A stretch of 54,558 bases of DNA. It comes from a virus. Under the pieces are notes generated by a model. That model saw only the letters and a list, made by a program, of their open reading frames with translations, ran no database searches and was not told where the DNA came from. Location of the stretch: positions 1 through 54,558 of IMG/VR virus record IMGVR_UViG_3300013125_000008. One strand, 5' to 3'. Position numbers and translations under genes: made by a program. This document shows, one piece after another, positions 8,472 to 16,223 of the stretch (its first letter is position 1; every line of letters begins with the position of its first letter).

Positions 8472-8487
8472 AAAAATAGCTATTTTT
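8472..8487. promoter_or_regulatory. 16-base perfect palindrome in the scaffold-gene leader
   Basis: AAAAATAGCTATTTTT is a perfect 16-base palindrome 17 bases before ATG 8505 and just before the AAAGGAG ribosome-binding site. It could be an operator for a dimeric protein, or a weak hairpin controlling access to the ribosome site. It lacks the GC-rich stem of a usual terminator. Confidence 0.4.
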
Positions 8488-8504
8488 AACAAAGGAGAAT
8501 TATA

Positions 8505-10136
8505 ATGGCTGAGATTAATAATACGATTAGAGTAGCCTTAGCAGAAATGCGCGACGAGCTAAATGCTGTAAAAGGTGACACCGAACAAGAAAAAAAAGAG
8601 ATTGATGCTTTTAAGCCGGAAGATATTGAAGTTTCCAGCATTGATGAAAAAGAAATTCCGGAGCATGCTAAAGAAATTAAGACTCCTGCAGATGCTAAAC
8701 AAGCATTAGATGAAGCAAAAGAAGATCTTCAATTAGTAATTGACAATTTAGACGGCTTATGCGGGCAAGTTGAAGAAGAAGAAAAAGTTGCTTCTATTAA
8801 GCGTGCAAGTCAAACTTATGCTAATAATCTAGTTTCGCTCGAGAAAAAAGCTGATCAAGCTATTAGAGAAGCAAAAAACGCTGTTACACATTGGTCTTTC
8901 TTAAAAAAAGCGCATAAGCCCGAAAATTCAATTAAAGATTCGAGTTTGAAGCAGGCGGCTGAAACAATCCGCGAGGTTAGTAAATTCCAAGCTATTCTTA
9001 ATAGTGCTCTTCCTAAGCAAGCGACTGCCGTTCCTCAAACCGGTGCTAAGTTTACGGGTGATAAATGGCCAGCTTCAGGAAATCCGGTAGATGCAGAGCA
9101 AAGCGCTTGGCACAAAGGCGAAAAAGAGTTTGGTAAAGACAAATCGTTTGAAGATATGAGACCTAATCCGGCAGTAGATCATCGATTAGATGATATTGAT
9201 TTTAAAGCAGATAATAAAAATTTTGTTTCTGCTACGTTAACTACAGCGGGAAAAAATGCAACTTGGGAAGTAATTGATACGAAATCGGGTAAGCGCCTTG
9301 TTGCGAGTTTTAATAACGTTCCGGCAGCTATTGGTCCAAAAGATCAGAGAGGTTTTAGTATTTTTACTTCAAAAAATTATGGAATGGCTGTAATAGATAA
9401 CGTACAAAAAAGAGGTATTCATAGTACAGCTTCGGAACTAAACGCTGATATTACAGCAATTTCTCCTGCGCTTCTTAAAACAGCAGCTTCTGATAAGGGA
9501 GCTTTAAAAAGTTATTATGCTGATGCATACGGCGATGCAAATTTTGCAGCCGGTATGGTAAAAAATTATCAGCCGTCTTCCGCTAATATTAATTACGAGC
9601 CTGAGAAATCAAGCGTTCCTTCAGAGAAAGTAACAGCTGCTAGAAGACCCGCACCTGCAAGTACAGATCCTGTAGCTATTCAAGCAAAAGCTCGACAAGT
9701 AGTTAAGCTTGCTCGTCAGTACGCAGCGACAGGCGCGATTCCTTTTACAAAAAATGCTATTGCTGATAAAGCAGCGCAGTTAATGTCATTATCTGCTGCT
9801 GAATTTGCAAGTAAAGTAGCTACGCTGAAAGAGTTTCCGATTATTAATGAAGCTGCACTAAAACAAGCTCATCTTCCAGAATCAGAAAGTGGTGTTGTAG
9901 GGAATAGTGCAACAGGCGTTAGCAAACCTTTTGGACAGGTAGCAACAGAAAATTTAAATTCAGGTGTAAAGAGTGATGCTAAGATTGCAAAAGCGGCTTC
10001 GCAAAACGTTCCACAATTTCGTGCAGCGACTCCGAAATTAGATTTAACTTCATCTTTTACAACTACGGTAAATAAACTGCAGGCGAAAGGTGTTGATTTG
10101 AATAAAGTACGCACACCGATTTATAAAACATTTTAA
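8505..10136 (+). CDS. Putative scaffold / prohead core protein
   Basis: This 543-residue protein lies directly before the decoration-like and capsid genes, the usual scaffold position. The first 160 residues are highly charged and helical (many E and K, with heptads), as in core or scaffold proteins. A segment TGDKWPASGNPVDAEQSAWH near residues 184-203 matches one in the 80-residue protein at 6729. The middle, about 225-315, looks like a compact beta-rich domain (ATWEVIDTKSGKRLVASFNN). The C-terminal third is Ala/Ser-rich and probably flexible. AAAGGAG gives a strong ribosome-binding site, and a consensus-like promoter precedes it. A minor capsid protein is the alternative. Confidence 0.5.
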   Translation: MAEINNTIRVALAEMRDELNAVKGDTEQEKKEIDAFKPEDIEVSSIDEKEIPEHAKEIKTPADAKQALDEAKEDLQLVIDNLDGLCGQVEEEEKVASIKRASQTYANNLVSLEKKADQAIREAKNAVTHWSFLKKAHKPENSIKDSSLKQAAETIREVSKFQAILNSALPKQATAVPQTGAKFTGDKWPASGNPVDAEQSAWHKGEKEFGKDKSFEDMRPNPAVDHRLDDIDFKADNKNFVSATLTTAGKNATWEVIDTKSGKRLVASFNNVPAAIGPKDQRGFSIFTSKNYGMAVIDNVQKRGIHSTASELNADITAISPALLKTAASDKGALKSYYADAYGDANFAAGMVKNYQPSSANINYEPEKSSVPSEKVTAARRPAPASTDPVAIQAKARQVVKLARQYAATGAIPFTKNAIADKAAQLMSLSAAEFASKVATLKEFPIINEAALKQAHLPESESGVVGNSATGVSKPFGQVATENLNSGVKSDAKIAKAASQNVPQFRAATPKLDLTSSFTTTVNKLQAKGVDLNKVRTPIYKTF

Positions 10137-10212
10137 TTTTATTATCGGATTTCAAGCAAAAGAATGATCGTTTTTTAAAATATTATTTTATTTTTAATAA
10201 AAAGGTTCTATT

Positions 10213-10656
10213 ATGTCAAAAGTATATCTCGATATCGAAAACGCGAAACTAACTTATCCTGTATCTGCAGCAGTTGTTGCTACCGGATGGATGCCGGGTC
10301 AAGCGTTTACTCTTAATTCAACAGCCACTTCTGTTGCAATCGCTGTTACCGATGAAGCATTATTTGTTGGTATGGATGATGATACCGAAGTAAGTACTCC
10401 TCCTACGGGATCATTAGTAACTTGCGTTTATGGAGCCGGTACGACACTTCGTATCGACCATAGCCAAGAAGTCGCAGCTTCGAGTGCAGCTCGCGCTTAC
10501 GTTAGCGGCGTTGAAAGTGCAGCTATTGCAGCTGATCTTTATATTAATAATGAAGGAAAATGGACTAATTCCGCCACAGGTTCAGTTAAAGGCAAGATGT
10601 TTGTAAAACCGACAGCAGCTAATAATTATACTCTCGGCGTTATTCTTCGGTTCTAA
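10213..10656 (+). CDS. Putative capsid decoration protein
   Basis: The 147-residue product is small, beta-rich, and rich in Ala, Thr, Val and Gly. It is encoded immediately before the major capsid protein and followed by a hairpin terminator. Its pattern (repeated hydrophobic strands such as SVAIAVTDEALFVGM and GSLVTCVYGAGTTLRI, and the ending NNYTLGVILRF) resembles head-decoration or cement proteins that bind the capsid surface in many copies. AAAAGG precedes the ATG. The call rests on position, size and composition, since no signature motif is present. Confidence 0.45.
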   Translation: MSKVYLDIENAKLTYPVSAAVVATGWMPGQAFTLNSTATSVAIAVTDEALFVGMDDDTEVSTPPTGSLVTCVYGAGTTLRIDHSQEVAASSAARAYVSGVESAAIAADLYINNEGKWTNSATGSVKGKMFVKPTAANNYTLGVILRF

Positions 10657-10668
10657 GTTCAGGCTTCT

Positions 10669-10697
10669 AAATGCCGCTGAAAATCTCGGCGGCATTT
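10669..10697 (+). terminator. Hairpin between decoration-like and capsid genes
   Basis: AAATGCCGC at 10669-10677 pairs with GCGGCATTT at 10689-10697 across an 11-base loop, giving a 9-bp stem. Only a short T run is present at the end, so termination may be partial. It may also act as an mRNA-stabilising structure at the 3' end of the decoration-like gene. Confidence 0.55.
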
Positions 10698-10800
10698 GTA
10701 AAAAAAGTTTTGTCTCTGCAGAGAGATTAAAAAAAGCGTGCATGGAAGAGCGCTTAGAAATACTTCCATTTATTTTTTAATAATTATTCAGGAGAATGAA

Positions 10801-11742
10801 ATGATTAAGTTACCCGGTTCTGAAAAGCCTCGAAACGGTTTTTCTCTAGCTAAGACAGCTTCTGCTGGGATTAACGATCCTTATCAAACGTATCAAAAAT
10901 CTGTATTGGATAGAGATACAATTTGGGAAAGTTTAACCACTGAAGGCGGTCGTCAAGCAGTTGCAGCTCAAATGGCGGTGCCTATTCGCCAAGAGCTTGA
11001 TTATGTAGGCGTAGCTCGTAAATTTTTCGAAATCGACGTGCTTGCGCAAGGCCAGATTGCTCGTTATGATTATGATGTAAGCGTTCCCGCTTTTGTCGTA
11101 TCAAAACGCGGCAAAGTTACTAAATGGACTGTAGAAGGTGATTATGTAGAACCGACCACATGGGAGATTTTCTCTCCGGCGGCTATTAGATTATCTCAAA
11201 TTCAGCAACGTAGGTTTAATATTCTTGACAGAACTCAAGAAAAAATTCGAATTGCAACACAAGTGCAGGAAGATGATCAGTTTTTGCAGCTGTTAGCAGC
11301 AACAACAGCAGCAAACACGGCTAATAATCCTGTTTCTACCTCGGTTACCGGATGTTCAAAAGAGTTCTTAAATGATATTAGCGCAACGATTATGGATCAT
11401 GATCTTCCTTGCTATTCATTTTTGATGAGATTTAAATCCTTCAAAGATATCCGTACTTGGGGAACATCTGAACTTGATCCAGTTACGATGCGTGAAATCT
11501 TAGAGACCGGGCTGTACGGCTCTATTTGGGGAATCGATATTATTGTTTCCCGTAGAGTTACTGCCGGTACAGTTTACGCAAGTGCTGAACCGAGATTTTT
11601 CGGTGTTATGCCTGTCAGAACGGAGCTTATTCTTATGCCCGATGATGAAGCTAAACAAGCTACCATCGGCTACGTAGGATATGAAGAGTTAGGAATGGCT
11701 CTTTTAGTTCCGAATGGCGCAGCTGTAGGAACTCATAACTAA
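10801..11742 (+). CDS. Major capsid protein
   Basis: The start chosen is ATG 10801, preceded by CAGGAGA, giving 313 residues; an in-frame ATG at 10738 would add a 21-residue leader with no good ribosome site. Position after protease and scaffold-like genes, size, and sequence style fit an HK97-fold capsid protein. The sequence shows an N-terminal flexible arm (to about 45), an E-loop-like region with VSKRGKVTKWTVEGDYVEPTTWEI (about 97-120), a long helix (about 130-165), and a late beta-rich part with FFGVMPVRTELILMPDDE before a conserved-looking GYVGYEELGMALLVPNG end. A strong terminator follows at 11775. Ambiguity is small because no other window gene fits better. Confidence 0.8.
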   Translation: MIKLPGSEKPRNGFSLAKTASAGINDPYQTYQKSVLDRDTIWESLTTEGGRQAVAAQMAVPIRQELDYVGVARKFFEIDVLAQGQIARYDYDVSVPAFVVSKRGKVTKWTVEGDYVEPTTWEIFSPAAIRLSQIQQRRFNILDRTQEKIRIATQVQEDDQFLQLLAATTAANTANNPVSTSVTGCSKEFLNDISATIMDHDLPCYSFLMRFKSFKDIRTWGTSELDPVTMREILETGLYGSIWGIDIIVSRRVTAGTVYASAEPRFFGVMPVRTELILMPDDEAKQATIGYVGYEELGMALLVPNGAAVGTHN

Positions 11743-11774
11743 GAGATTTCAGATCCTTAGTGCAGGTTGGTGAG

Positions 11775-11802
11775 AAGGCGAGCAGAGACGCTCGCCTTTT
11801 TT
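11775..11802 (+). terminator. Strong Rho-independent terminator after the capsid gene
   Basis: AAGGCGAGC at 11775-11783 pairs perfectly with GCTCGCCTT at 11790-11798 over a 6-base loop and runs into a T tract. This is the best terminator in the window. It separates the head genes from the neck, receiver-PAS and lysis genes. Confidence 0.85.
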
Positions 11803-11860
11803 ATTGAAAAACATTACAGATTTTTCTATTATTCAATAAATAAAGAATCAGCAACAAGTT

Positions 11861-12442
11861 ATGCCTACGTACAGCACAGCACAGCAATATCACATAAATT
11901 TACTAAGAAGCGAGCTCAGCATGCGAGCAACCAAAGCTTCTGGATCCTCTTTTATTTTATCTGCCAAATTAGGAGACGACGAACTCTGGGAAGATCTTCG
12001 TTTAGGATTAAATATGTTTAATTCTACTCCGCCTATCGTAACAACTTTTTCTTTCGCTGATTTGTATTCTGCCTCAGCTTCCGCAGCACTTAGCGGGGAG
12101 GATCCTAATGCTCCAGCGCTAGAAGACACAGTATCTATTTATACTACAGCCGTAATGATGTGCGCTCAATTTTTTTCAGGCATTAGATTACAATGGTTTG
12201 AAGCAGGTAAGCATTTTAGATATAACGATAATGGTATTTCTATTGAGCGCGTTAAGCAGGCAGATTATCAAAATATTATATCTAGCCAAATTCTTCAATT
12301 TATAACTGCCGTATTGCCGCTGATAAGAAAGACAATGGCGTTTGAGCAATTTAGTGCTAAAGGTCAATTTTCAGGAACAATAGCTTTTCCTCGATCTCTT
12401 ACAAGGGGATTGCGCGGAACGCGTCTAGGAGCGGGAAGTTAA
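11861..12442 (+). CDS. Putative neck / head-completion protein
   Basis: The 193-residue product follows the capsid gene and its terminator, where head-completion or adaptor proteins are usually encoded. It has an N-terminal helix, a DDELWEDLRLGLNMFNSTPP segment (about 39-58) that looks like a conserved phage structural patch, mixed helices in the middle, and a Gly/Arg-rich end. No signature motif identifies it. The ribosome-binding site is poor. The stop shares one base with the start of the receiver-domain gene, so the two are translationally linked. Confidence in the gene is high, in the function low. Confidence 0.45.
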   Translation: MPTYSTAQQYHINLLRSELSMRATKASGSSFILSAKLGDDELWEDLRLGLNMFNSTPPIVTTFSFADLYSASASAALSGEDPNAPALEDTVSIYTTAVMMCAQFFSGIRLQWFEAGKHFRYNDNGISIERVKQADYQNIISSQILQFITAVLPLIRKTMAFEQFSAKGQFSGTIAFPRSLTRGLRGTRLGAGS

Positions 12443-12930
12443 TGAGAAAAACCTTAAATATTTTAGTTCTAGAAGATGATAAACCTTCTAGAGTAGTATA
12501 TCAAAAGTACTTACAGTCGACTTTTTCATCGTGTATAATTGCGGCGAGTATAGAAGAAGCTTTAGCGGTATTGTCTTTTCAGCGCCCGGATATTTATTTA
12601 GTGGATTTAAGTATAGGAGATTCACGACCGTCGGTATCGCAAAGCTATAAAGGCCTTGAATTTATTCAAACTGTAAGATCGTTTGACGAAGACGCGATTA
12701 TTATAATAGTAACTGCACACGCGGCATTTGTATTTGAATATCCGGATTTTTGTTCGGCGTATAATGTAAGTAAAGTGCTAACAAAGCCGGTAGATAAAGA
12801 AATTTTATTAAAAAATTTACAAGAATTATCAGTTGAGTATTTATCAAGAAAGCTAGCGCATCTTTCAATGATAGCAACGAGCGCGGAAGAAGATACGTTA
12901 GATTTTATTAAAAAACAAGAAAGTGTATAA
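12442..12930 (+). CDS. Stand-alone response-regulator receiver (REC) protein
   Basis: Residues 5-128 form a complete receiver domain: the acidic pocket E11-D12-D13 (LEDDK), the phospho-acceptor position D55 (YLVDLS), T91-A92 (VTAHA) and K115-P116 (LTKPVDK). All residues needed for Asp phosphorylation are present. About 30 further residues form a helix, and no DNA-binding or enzymatic output domain follows, so it resembles single-domain CheY/Spo0F-like proteins. It starts inside the stop of the neck-like gene and is followed by the PAS protein. No histidine kinase was seen in the window, so a host kinase or a distant phage gene would have to supply phosphate. Its place in a structural-lysis operon is very unusual. 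Confidence 0.9.
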   Translation: MRKTLNILVLEDDKPSRVVYQKYLQSTFSSCIIAASIEEALAVLSFQRPDIYLVDLSIGDSRPSVSQSYKGLEFIQTVRSFDEDAIIIIVTAHAAFVFEYPDFCSAYNVSKVLTKPVDKEILLKNLQELSVEYLSRKLAHLSMIATSAEEDTLDFIKKQESV

Positions 12931-12937
12931 AGTAAAT

Positions 12938-13438
12938 ATGTTAACTGCAACGTCCCCTTCGGCAATAAGAAAGAGCGCACAGTATGCAGACGAGTTGAAA
13001 GAAAAAATTGCATCTTTGCGGACAATGCGAGAAGATATTCGAGGTATCCGCCAATTATTTTCTTCTGCAAATGAAGAATTTCAATTATTATCGAATATTT
13101 TTAATAACATTCCAGCAATGCTCTTTCTTAAAGACACTCAAAATCGCTTATTAAAAGTAAATGATTATTTTTGTCAAGTTACCGGTTTGCGCCGAGAAGA
13201 TGTAGAAAAAAAAGCATTATCAGAGATTGCTACAGATCAGTTAGGGCTAGTCGAACATTACGCATTAAACGATTATGATGTAATTTACAAAAAGCAGCCG
13301 AAAAAAGGCATTATTGAAAAATTGTTTAGTAATCCCTCTATCACATTACGTACTGATAAATTTCCCGTTATCGTTGATGGAAAAGTCATCGGAATTTTTG
13401 GTATTAGTGTAGATATTTCCGATCAATTAAATTCTTGA
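12938..13438 (+). CDS. Stand-alone PAS-domain protein
   Basis: The ATG at 12938 gives 166 residues; an in-frame GTG at 12923 would overlap the receiver gene by 8 bases. Residues about 10-50 are helical and charged, probably a coiled coil that dimerises the protein. Residues about 50-162 form a PAS fold with the typical opening IFNNIPAMLFLKDTQNRLLKVND and VTGLRREDV, and a PAC-like ending IVDGKVIGIFGISVDISDQ. PAS domains bind small molecules or partners and sense redox, light or metabolites. No kinase, cyclase or DNA-binding output is attached. Directly after a receiver gene, it looks like the sensor half of a split signalling module. Confidence 0.85.
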   Translation: MLTATSPSAIRKSAQYADELKEKIASLRTMREDIRGIRQLFSSANEEFQLLSNIFNNIPAMLFLKDTQNRLLKVNDYFCQVTGLRREDVEKKALSEIATDQLGLVEHYALNDYDVIYKKQPKKGIIEKLFSNPSITLRTDKFPVIVDGKVIGIFGISVDISDQLNS

Positions 13439-13443
13439 GTGTA

Positions 13444-13881
13444 ATGGAAGAAAAATATGTAGACCGGCTATTTGATTTGCTGGAAAAAAAAATTGTAAGC
13501 ATGACTGAAATTATTGAAGATTTCAGCGAACGGGTTGTGCAAATAGAAAAAAATATGATTATCGTAACTAAAGACGTAGAAGTTTTAGTTAACGAACAGA
13601 AAAATCATTTGAGCGGCTGTCCCGTTAATAAAAAAGAATTTGATGCTGCTCTTAATGAAGCGTTAGAAATTAAAGGTATTAAATTACCTTTTTTGCCTGC
13701 CGTAACTGAAAGCGTCGTAGAAAAAATTGTAAATGCGGCAGTAGAGTTAAAATTTGCGAAGCAGCCAGCAGAAAGACTTAAACAAAACTTAAGTAAGACG
13801 CAGCTGCTATCAGCTATTCTTCTTATCTTTACTGCTGTAGGCTCATTAATAGTTTCAATTATATCATTGCTATTAAAGTAA
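13444..13881 (+). CDS. Coiled-coil protein with C-terminal membrane anchor
   Basis: From ATG 13444 the product has 145 residues (an in-frame TTG at 13435 would overlap the PAS stop). Residues 1-60 have heptad-like helix character. A short CPVNKKEF segment and a central helical region follow. The C-terminal 25 residues (QLLSAILLIFTAVGSLIVSI) form one transmembrane helix, so the protein is probably tail-anchored with its bulk in the cytoplasm. It sits between the PAS gene and the holin-like gene and may be a lysis accessory, antiholin-like or signal-transfer protein. No family is recognised. Confidence 0.6.
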   Translation: MEEKYVDRLFDLLEKKIVSMTEIIEDFSERVVQIEKNMIIVTKDVEVLVNEQKNHLSGCPVNKKEFDAALNEALEIKGIKLPFLPAVTESVVEKIVNAAVELKFAKQPAERLKQNLSKTQLLSAILLIFTAVGSLIVSIISLLLK

Positions 13882-13913
13882 AAAATGTAAGACATTCACA
13901 AAACGGAGTTCGT

Positions 13914-14321
13914 ATGAAAAAATTTATCGTGTTCGCTGTCGTAATAATGTTCGGTATAATTCCTGTAATAGCTCAAGTAGGCACAACAAATACTTTAAAA
14001 CCGCTCGATATTCCGGCGGGATTTAATTGGTTATATATCGTATTTTTTGCACTTGGCATGCTGCTGCATTATAGTATAAAAGTTTTTCACACGCTCGGAA
14101 AAACGAAATTTTTGAATTCGTTATATAGAAATTTTTCAAATTGGTTTATAAATAAATATCACTATACTGCACTTTCGGGTGCGGCTGCTGCTATCATAGG
14201 AATTGCTACTGCGTACGAAATGAATATTAATTTTTCAATAATAAATTTGCTTGGAGCTGTAATATCTATAATGGCTGGTTATATAGGAGATTCGATGTTT
14301 AACGCAGGGGAAATTAAATAA
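13914..14321 (+). CDS. Putative holin (multi-span membrane protein)
   Basis: The 135-residue product starts with a signal-like hydrophobic segment (FIVFAVVIMFGIIPVIAQ), has a membrane helix at about 38-57 (NWLYIVFFALGMLLHY), a basic amphipathic stretch, and two further hydrophobic helices at about 83-102 and 106-127. ACGGAG precedes the ATG. It overlaps the transglycosylase gene by one base. Small size, several membrane spans and immediate position before a murein-degrading enzyme suggest the holin that opens the inner membrane at lysis. No sequence-family signature confirms this. Confidence 0.55.
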   Translation: MKKFIVFAVVIMFGIIPVIAQVGTTNTLKPLDIPAGFNWLYIVFFALGMLLHYSIKVFHTLGKTKFLNSLYRNFSNWFINKYHYTALSGAAAAIIGIATAYEMNINFSIINLLGAVISIMAGYIGDSMFNAGEIK

Positions 14322-14869
14322 TGAGTTTTTCAAAAGAGCAGGTATTTGCTGTATGCGATAAGCTTGCTTCAAATTATAATTTCGAAGCGTCTTTGATTAA
14401 AGCTCTTTGCCTTCAAGAGGGTGGAAAAAAGAAAGATCCGCTAAGTAAGGAAAAATGGGCATTTGCGCCCGATAGAGCAAGATTAGAGCAAGGTTATTAT
14501 ATTTCTTATGTTGAAAATAAGCAGGCCTTAGCTACAACTACAGAAATTTTATTAGCAGCAAGCTACGGCGTTACTCAGATGTTAGGAGATTCTCTTCGAC
14601 AATTAGAATTTTTTGAGTGGTGGTTTAGCGAACAGCTTCCCGAGATTAAAACTCTTCTTGGAAATCCCTATAGCGAAGTCGCTGTTCCGAAAGCTATTAA
14701 TTGGTACTGTGAACACCTTCAAGCACAAGTAGAGTGGGGATGTAAATGGCTAGCGCGAAAAAGAGATCGAGCTCACGGAGATATTGTAAAGATGCTTGGA
14801 TATTGGAACGGGGACACTTCCGGAGCGTACGCTAATGAAGTATTAGCAAAACAGAAGAGCTTAGTATGA
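14321..14869 (+). CDS. SLT-type lytic transglycosylase, likely endolysin
   Basis: The 182-residue product resembles soluble lytic transglycosylases: a helix with the probable catalytic glutamate in KALCLQEGG (E27), the GVTQMLG segment near residue 90 corresponding to the G-L-(M/Q)-Q-(I/M/L) motif, and a C-terminal NGDTSGAYANEVL resembling the usual N-x-G-x-x-x-x-Y-x-x-x-V motif. Such enzymes cleave the MurNAc-GlcNAc bond. There is no signal peptide, so export would depend on a holin, and the holin-like gene overlaps it upstream by one base. The spanin-like gene overlaps it downstream by four. This arrangement supports an endolysin rather than a tail-borne enzyme. Confidence 0.75.
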   Translation: MSFSKEQVFAVCDKLASNYNFEASLIKALCLQEGGKKKDPLSKEKWAFAPDRARLEQGYYISYVENKQALATTTEILLAASYGVTQMLGDSLRQLEFFEWWFSEQLPEIKTLLGNPYSEVAVPKAINWYCEHLQAQVEWGCKWLARKRDRAHGDIVKMLGYWNGDTSGAYANEVLAKQKSLV

Positions 14870-15375
14870 AATACGTAAAGTATGTAGCAGCCGGTATACT
14901 AATAGGATTTATCTTATTGCTGTACGTCGACGGCTGTAAGAAAGATAAGATAATAAGTGAAAAAGACGTTCGTATTGCTCAGTTAGATTCAATTCTTACT
15001 GTTTTTAAAGAGCATGGTGATACAACGTACGTTTATAGTAAAGGAAAAGATTCAATTATTACTAAGCATATTCCTGTACATGATTCTATAGCGATAAAAA
15101 CAGGCATATTCTTGGATACGACTATTATAAAAGGTCAGCATTCAGTTCATGTTATTATTGATTCTTTACTAACGCAAATTTTGCTAAATTGTAAAGATAG
15201 CGTAAAAGAAAGCTATAGAGTAGACACACTAAAAATTGAAATTCCGAAACTTATTCCAGTTACGCTGCCTCCTCTACCAGTAGAAGTAGAATGGTATAAT
15301 ACTATGCCTGCAGGAGTAGTTTATGGAGTTTCTGCGGTTCTCGTAATACTTAAACTTAAAATTTTAGGTATTTAG
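14866..15375 (+). CDS. Putative unimolecular spanin (u-spanin)
   Basis: The 169-residue protein has an N-terminal hydrophobic segment ending in a lipobox-like V21-D22-G23-C24, a periplasm-suited middle region rich in beta-type and charged residues (about 25-145), and a C-terminal hydrophobic helix (AGVVYGVSAVLVILKLKI). An outer-membrane lipid at one end and an inner-membrane helix at the other is the layout of u-spanins such as T1 gp11, which fuse the two membranes in the last lysis step. The Asp at lipobox position -2 is atypical, so an N-terminal membrane anchor is the alternative. It overlaps the transglycosylase gene by 4 bases. Confidence 0.55.
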   Translation: MKYVKYVAAGILIGFILLLYVDGCKKDKIISEKDVRIAQLDSILTVFKEHGDTTYVYSKGKDSIITKHIPVHDSIAIKTGIFLDTTIIKGQHSVHVIIDSLLTQILLNCKDSVKESYRVDTLKIEIPKLIPVTLPPLPVEVEWYNTMPAGVVYGVSAVLVILKLKILGI

Positions 15376-15377
15376 TA

Positions 15378-16223
15378 ATGAATCCAATTTACGATGAATA
15401 CGATTACGAGCTCGGAATAGAGCCAGAGATTATCGATTATGTAAAAGAATCTCATGTAATAGAAAGTCGCATTTCATCGACGCCTTGTTATCTTGTTTTT
15501 CATAGAGCTACCGGCTCTGCAATTGGCAGCAGCTCCTCTCCTTTAGCTATGCCTTCGTTTTATGAAACGTTTCCGTTTAATAAATCTATAATTTGGAATG
15601 GCGGAGTAAATTATCCAGATATTTTAGATTACTTATCTACACTAACGGTTATTAAAGACTCAACCACTATTATGACAAAGGTAGTGGAGGTGGAAGATAT
15701 TGTAGTAGCTACAGAATATAGTGTAATACAACGCAAGGATCTTATTCCTCCTCGCGTAGAACTTGCTTTTCATCCTACTGTTACATCTTCTTCACTTTCT
15801 TATTATTTTGAAACTTTAGAGATAGGAACAAGCGCTGAGAGGTTTAAGAGAGGCGCGACGGCAGCGCAAAGTCTGCACGGGTGGACTCAATATTTATCGC
15901 CTTATAGCGATAGCATGATCGGCTATAATCAAATTCTTATTAGAATGCCTCTTACAACTCGAGATCTTATTATTAATGAAGAGGGGCGAGTAATGATGGA
16001 AGAAAATCAGAGCTGGATGATTTGGGAGCCTTACGTAGCAGATGGAGATATGATAATCGTGCCGTCCGGAAGCACGGCGAGCGGCAGAGAAGAGAGGTAT
16101 GAAATAATCAATAAGCAAGACTCTTTGATGCAAGGTCAGCTAGTTTCTCAGAGATTTAAACTAGAATTTTTAGAATTTAGCGATGTAAGATATAATATTG
16201 CAATTTCCACGGTTTATCCTTAA
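15378..16223 (+). CDS. Putative neck / connector protein
   Basis: This 281-residue, beta-rich protein begins 2 bases after the spanin-like stop and overlaps the following gene by one base. It has no transmembrane segment and no recognised motif. The composition (many Ser, Thr, Tyr and Ile, and paired strands such as YNQILIRMPLTTRDLIINEEGRV) is that of phage structural proteins. It lies just before the tail-terminator-like gene and the sheath, where myoviruses often keep neck or head-tail joining genes. Function is assigned by position only. Confidence 0.4.
   Translation: MNPIYDEYDYELGIEPEIIDYVKESHVIESRISSTPCYLVFHRATGSAIGSSSSPLAMPSFYETFPFNKSIIWNGGVNYPDILDYLSTLTVIKDSTTIMTKVVEVEDIVVATEYSVIQRKDLIPPRVELAFHPTVTSSSLSYYFETLEIGTSAERFKRGATAAQSLHGWTQYLSPYSDSMIGYNQILIRMPLTTRDLIINEEGRVMMEENQSWMIWEPYVADGDMIIVPSGSTASGREERYEIINKQDSLMQGQLVSQRFKLEFLEFSDVRYNIAISTVYP

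Noticed and set aside
11767-12021. An 84-codon frame running from just after the capsid gene into the neck-like gene.
   Set aside because: It reads through the strong terminator hairpin at 11775-11802 and overlaps the better-supported neck-like frame.
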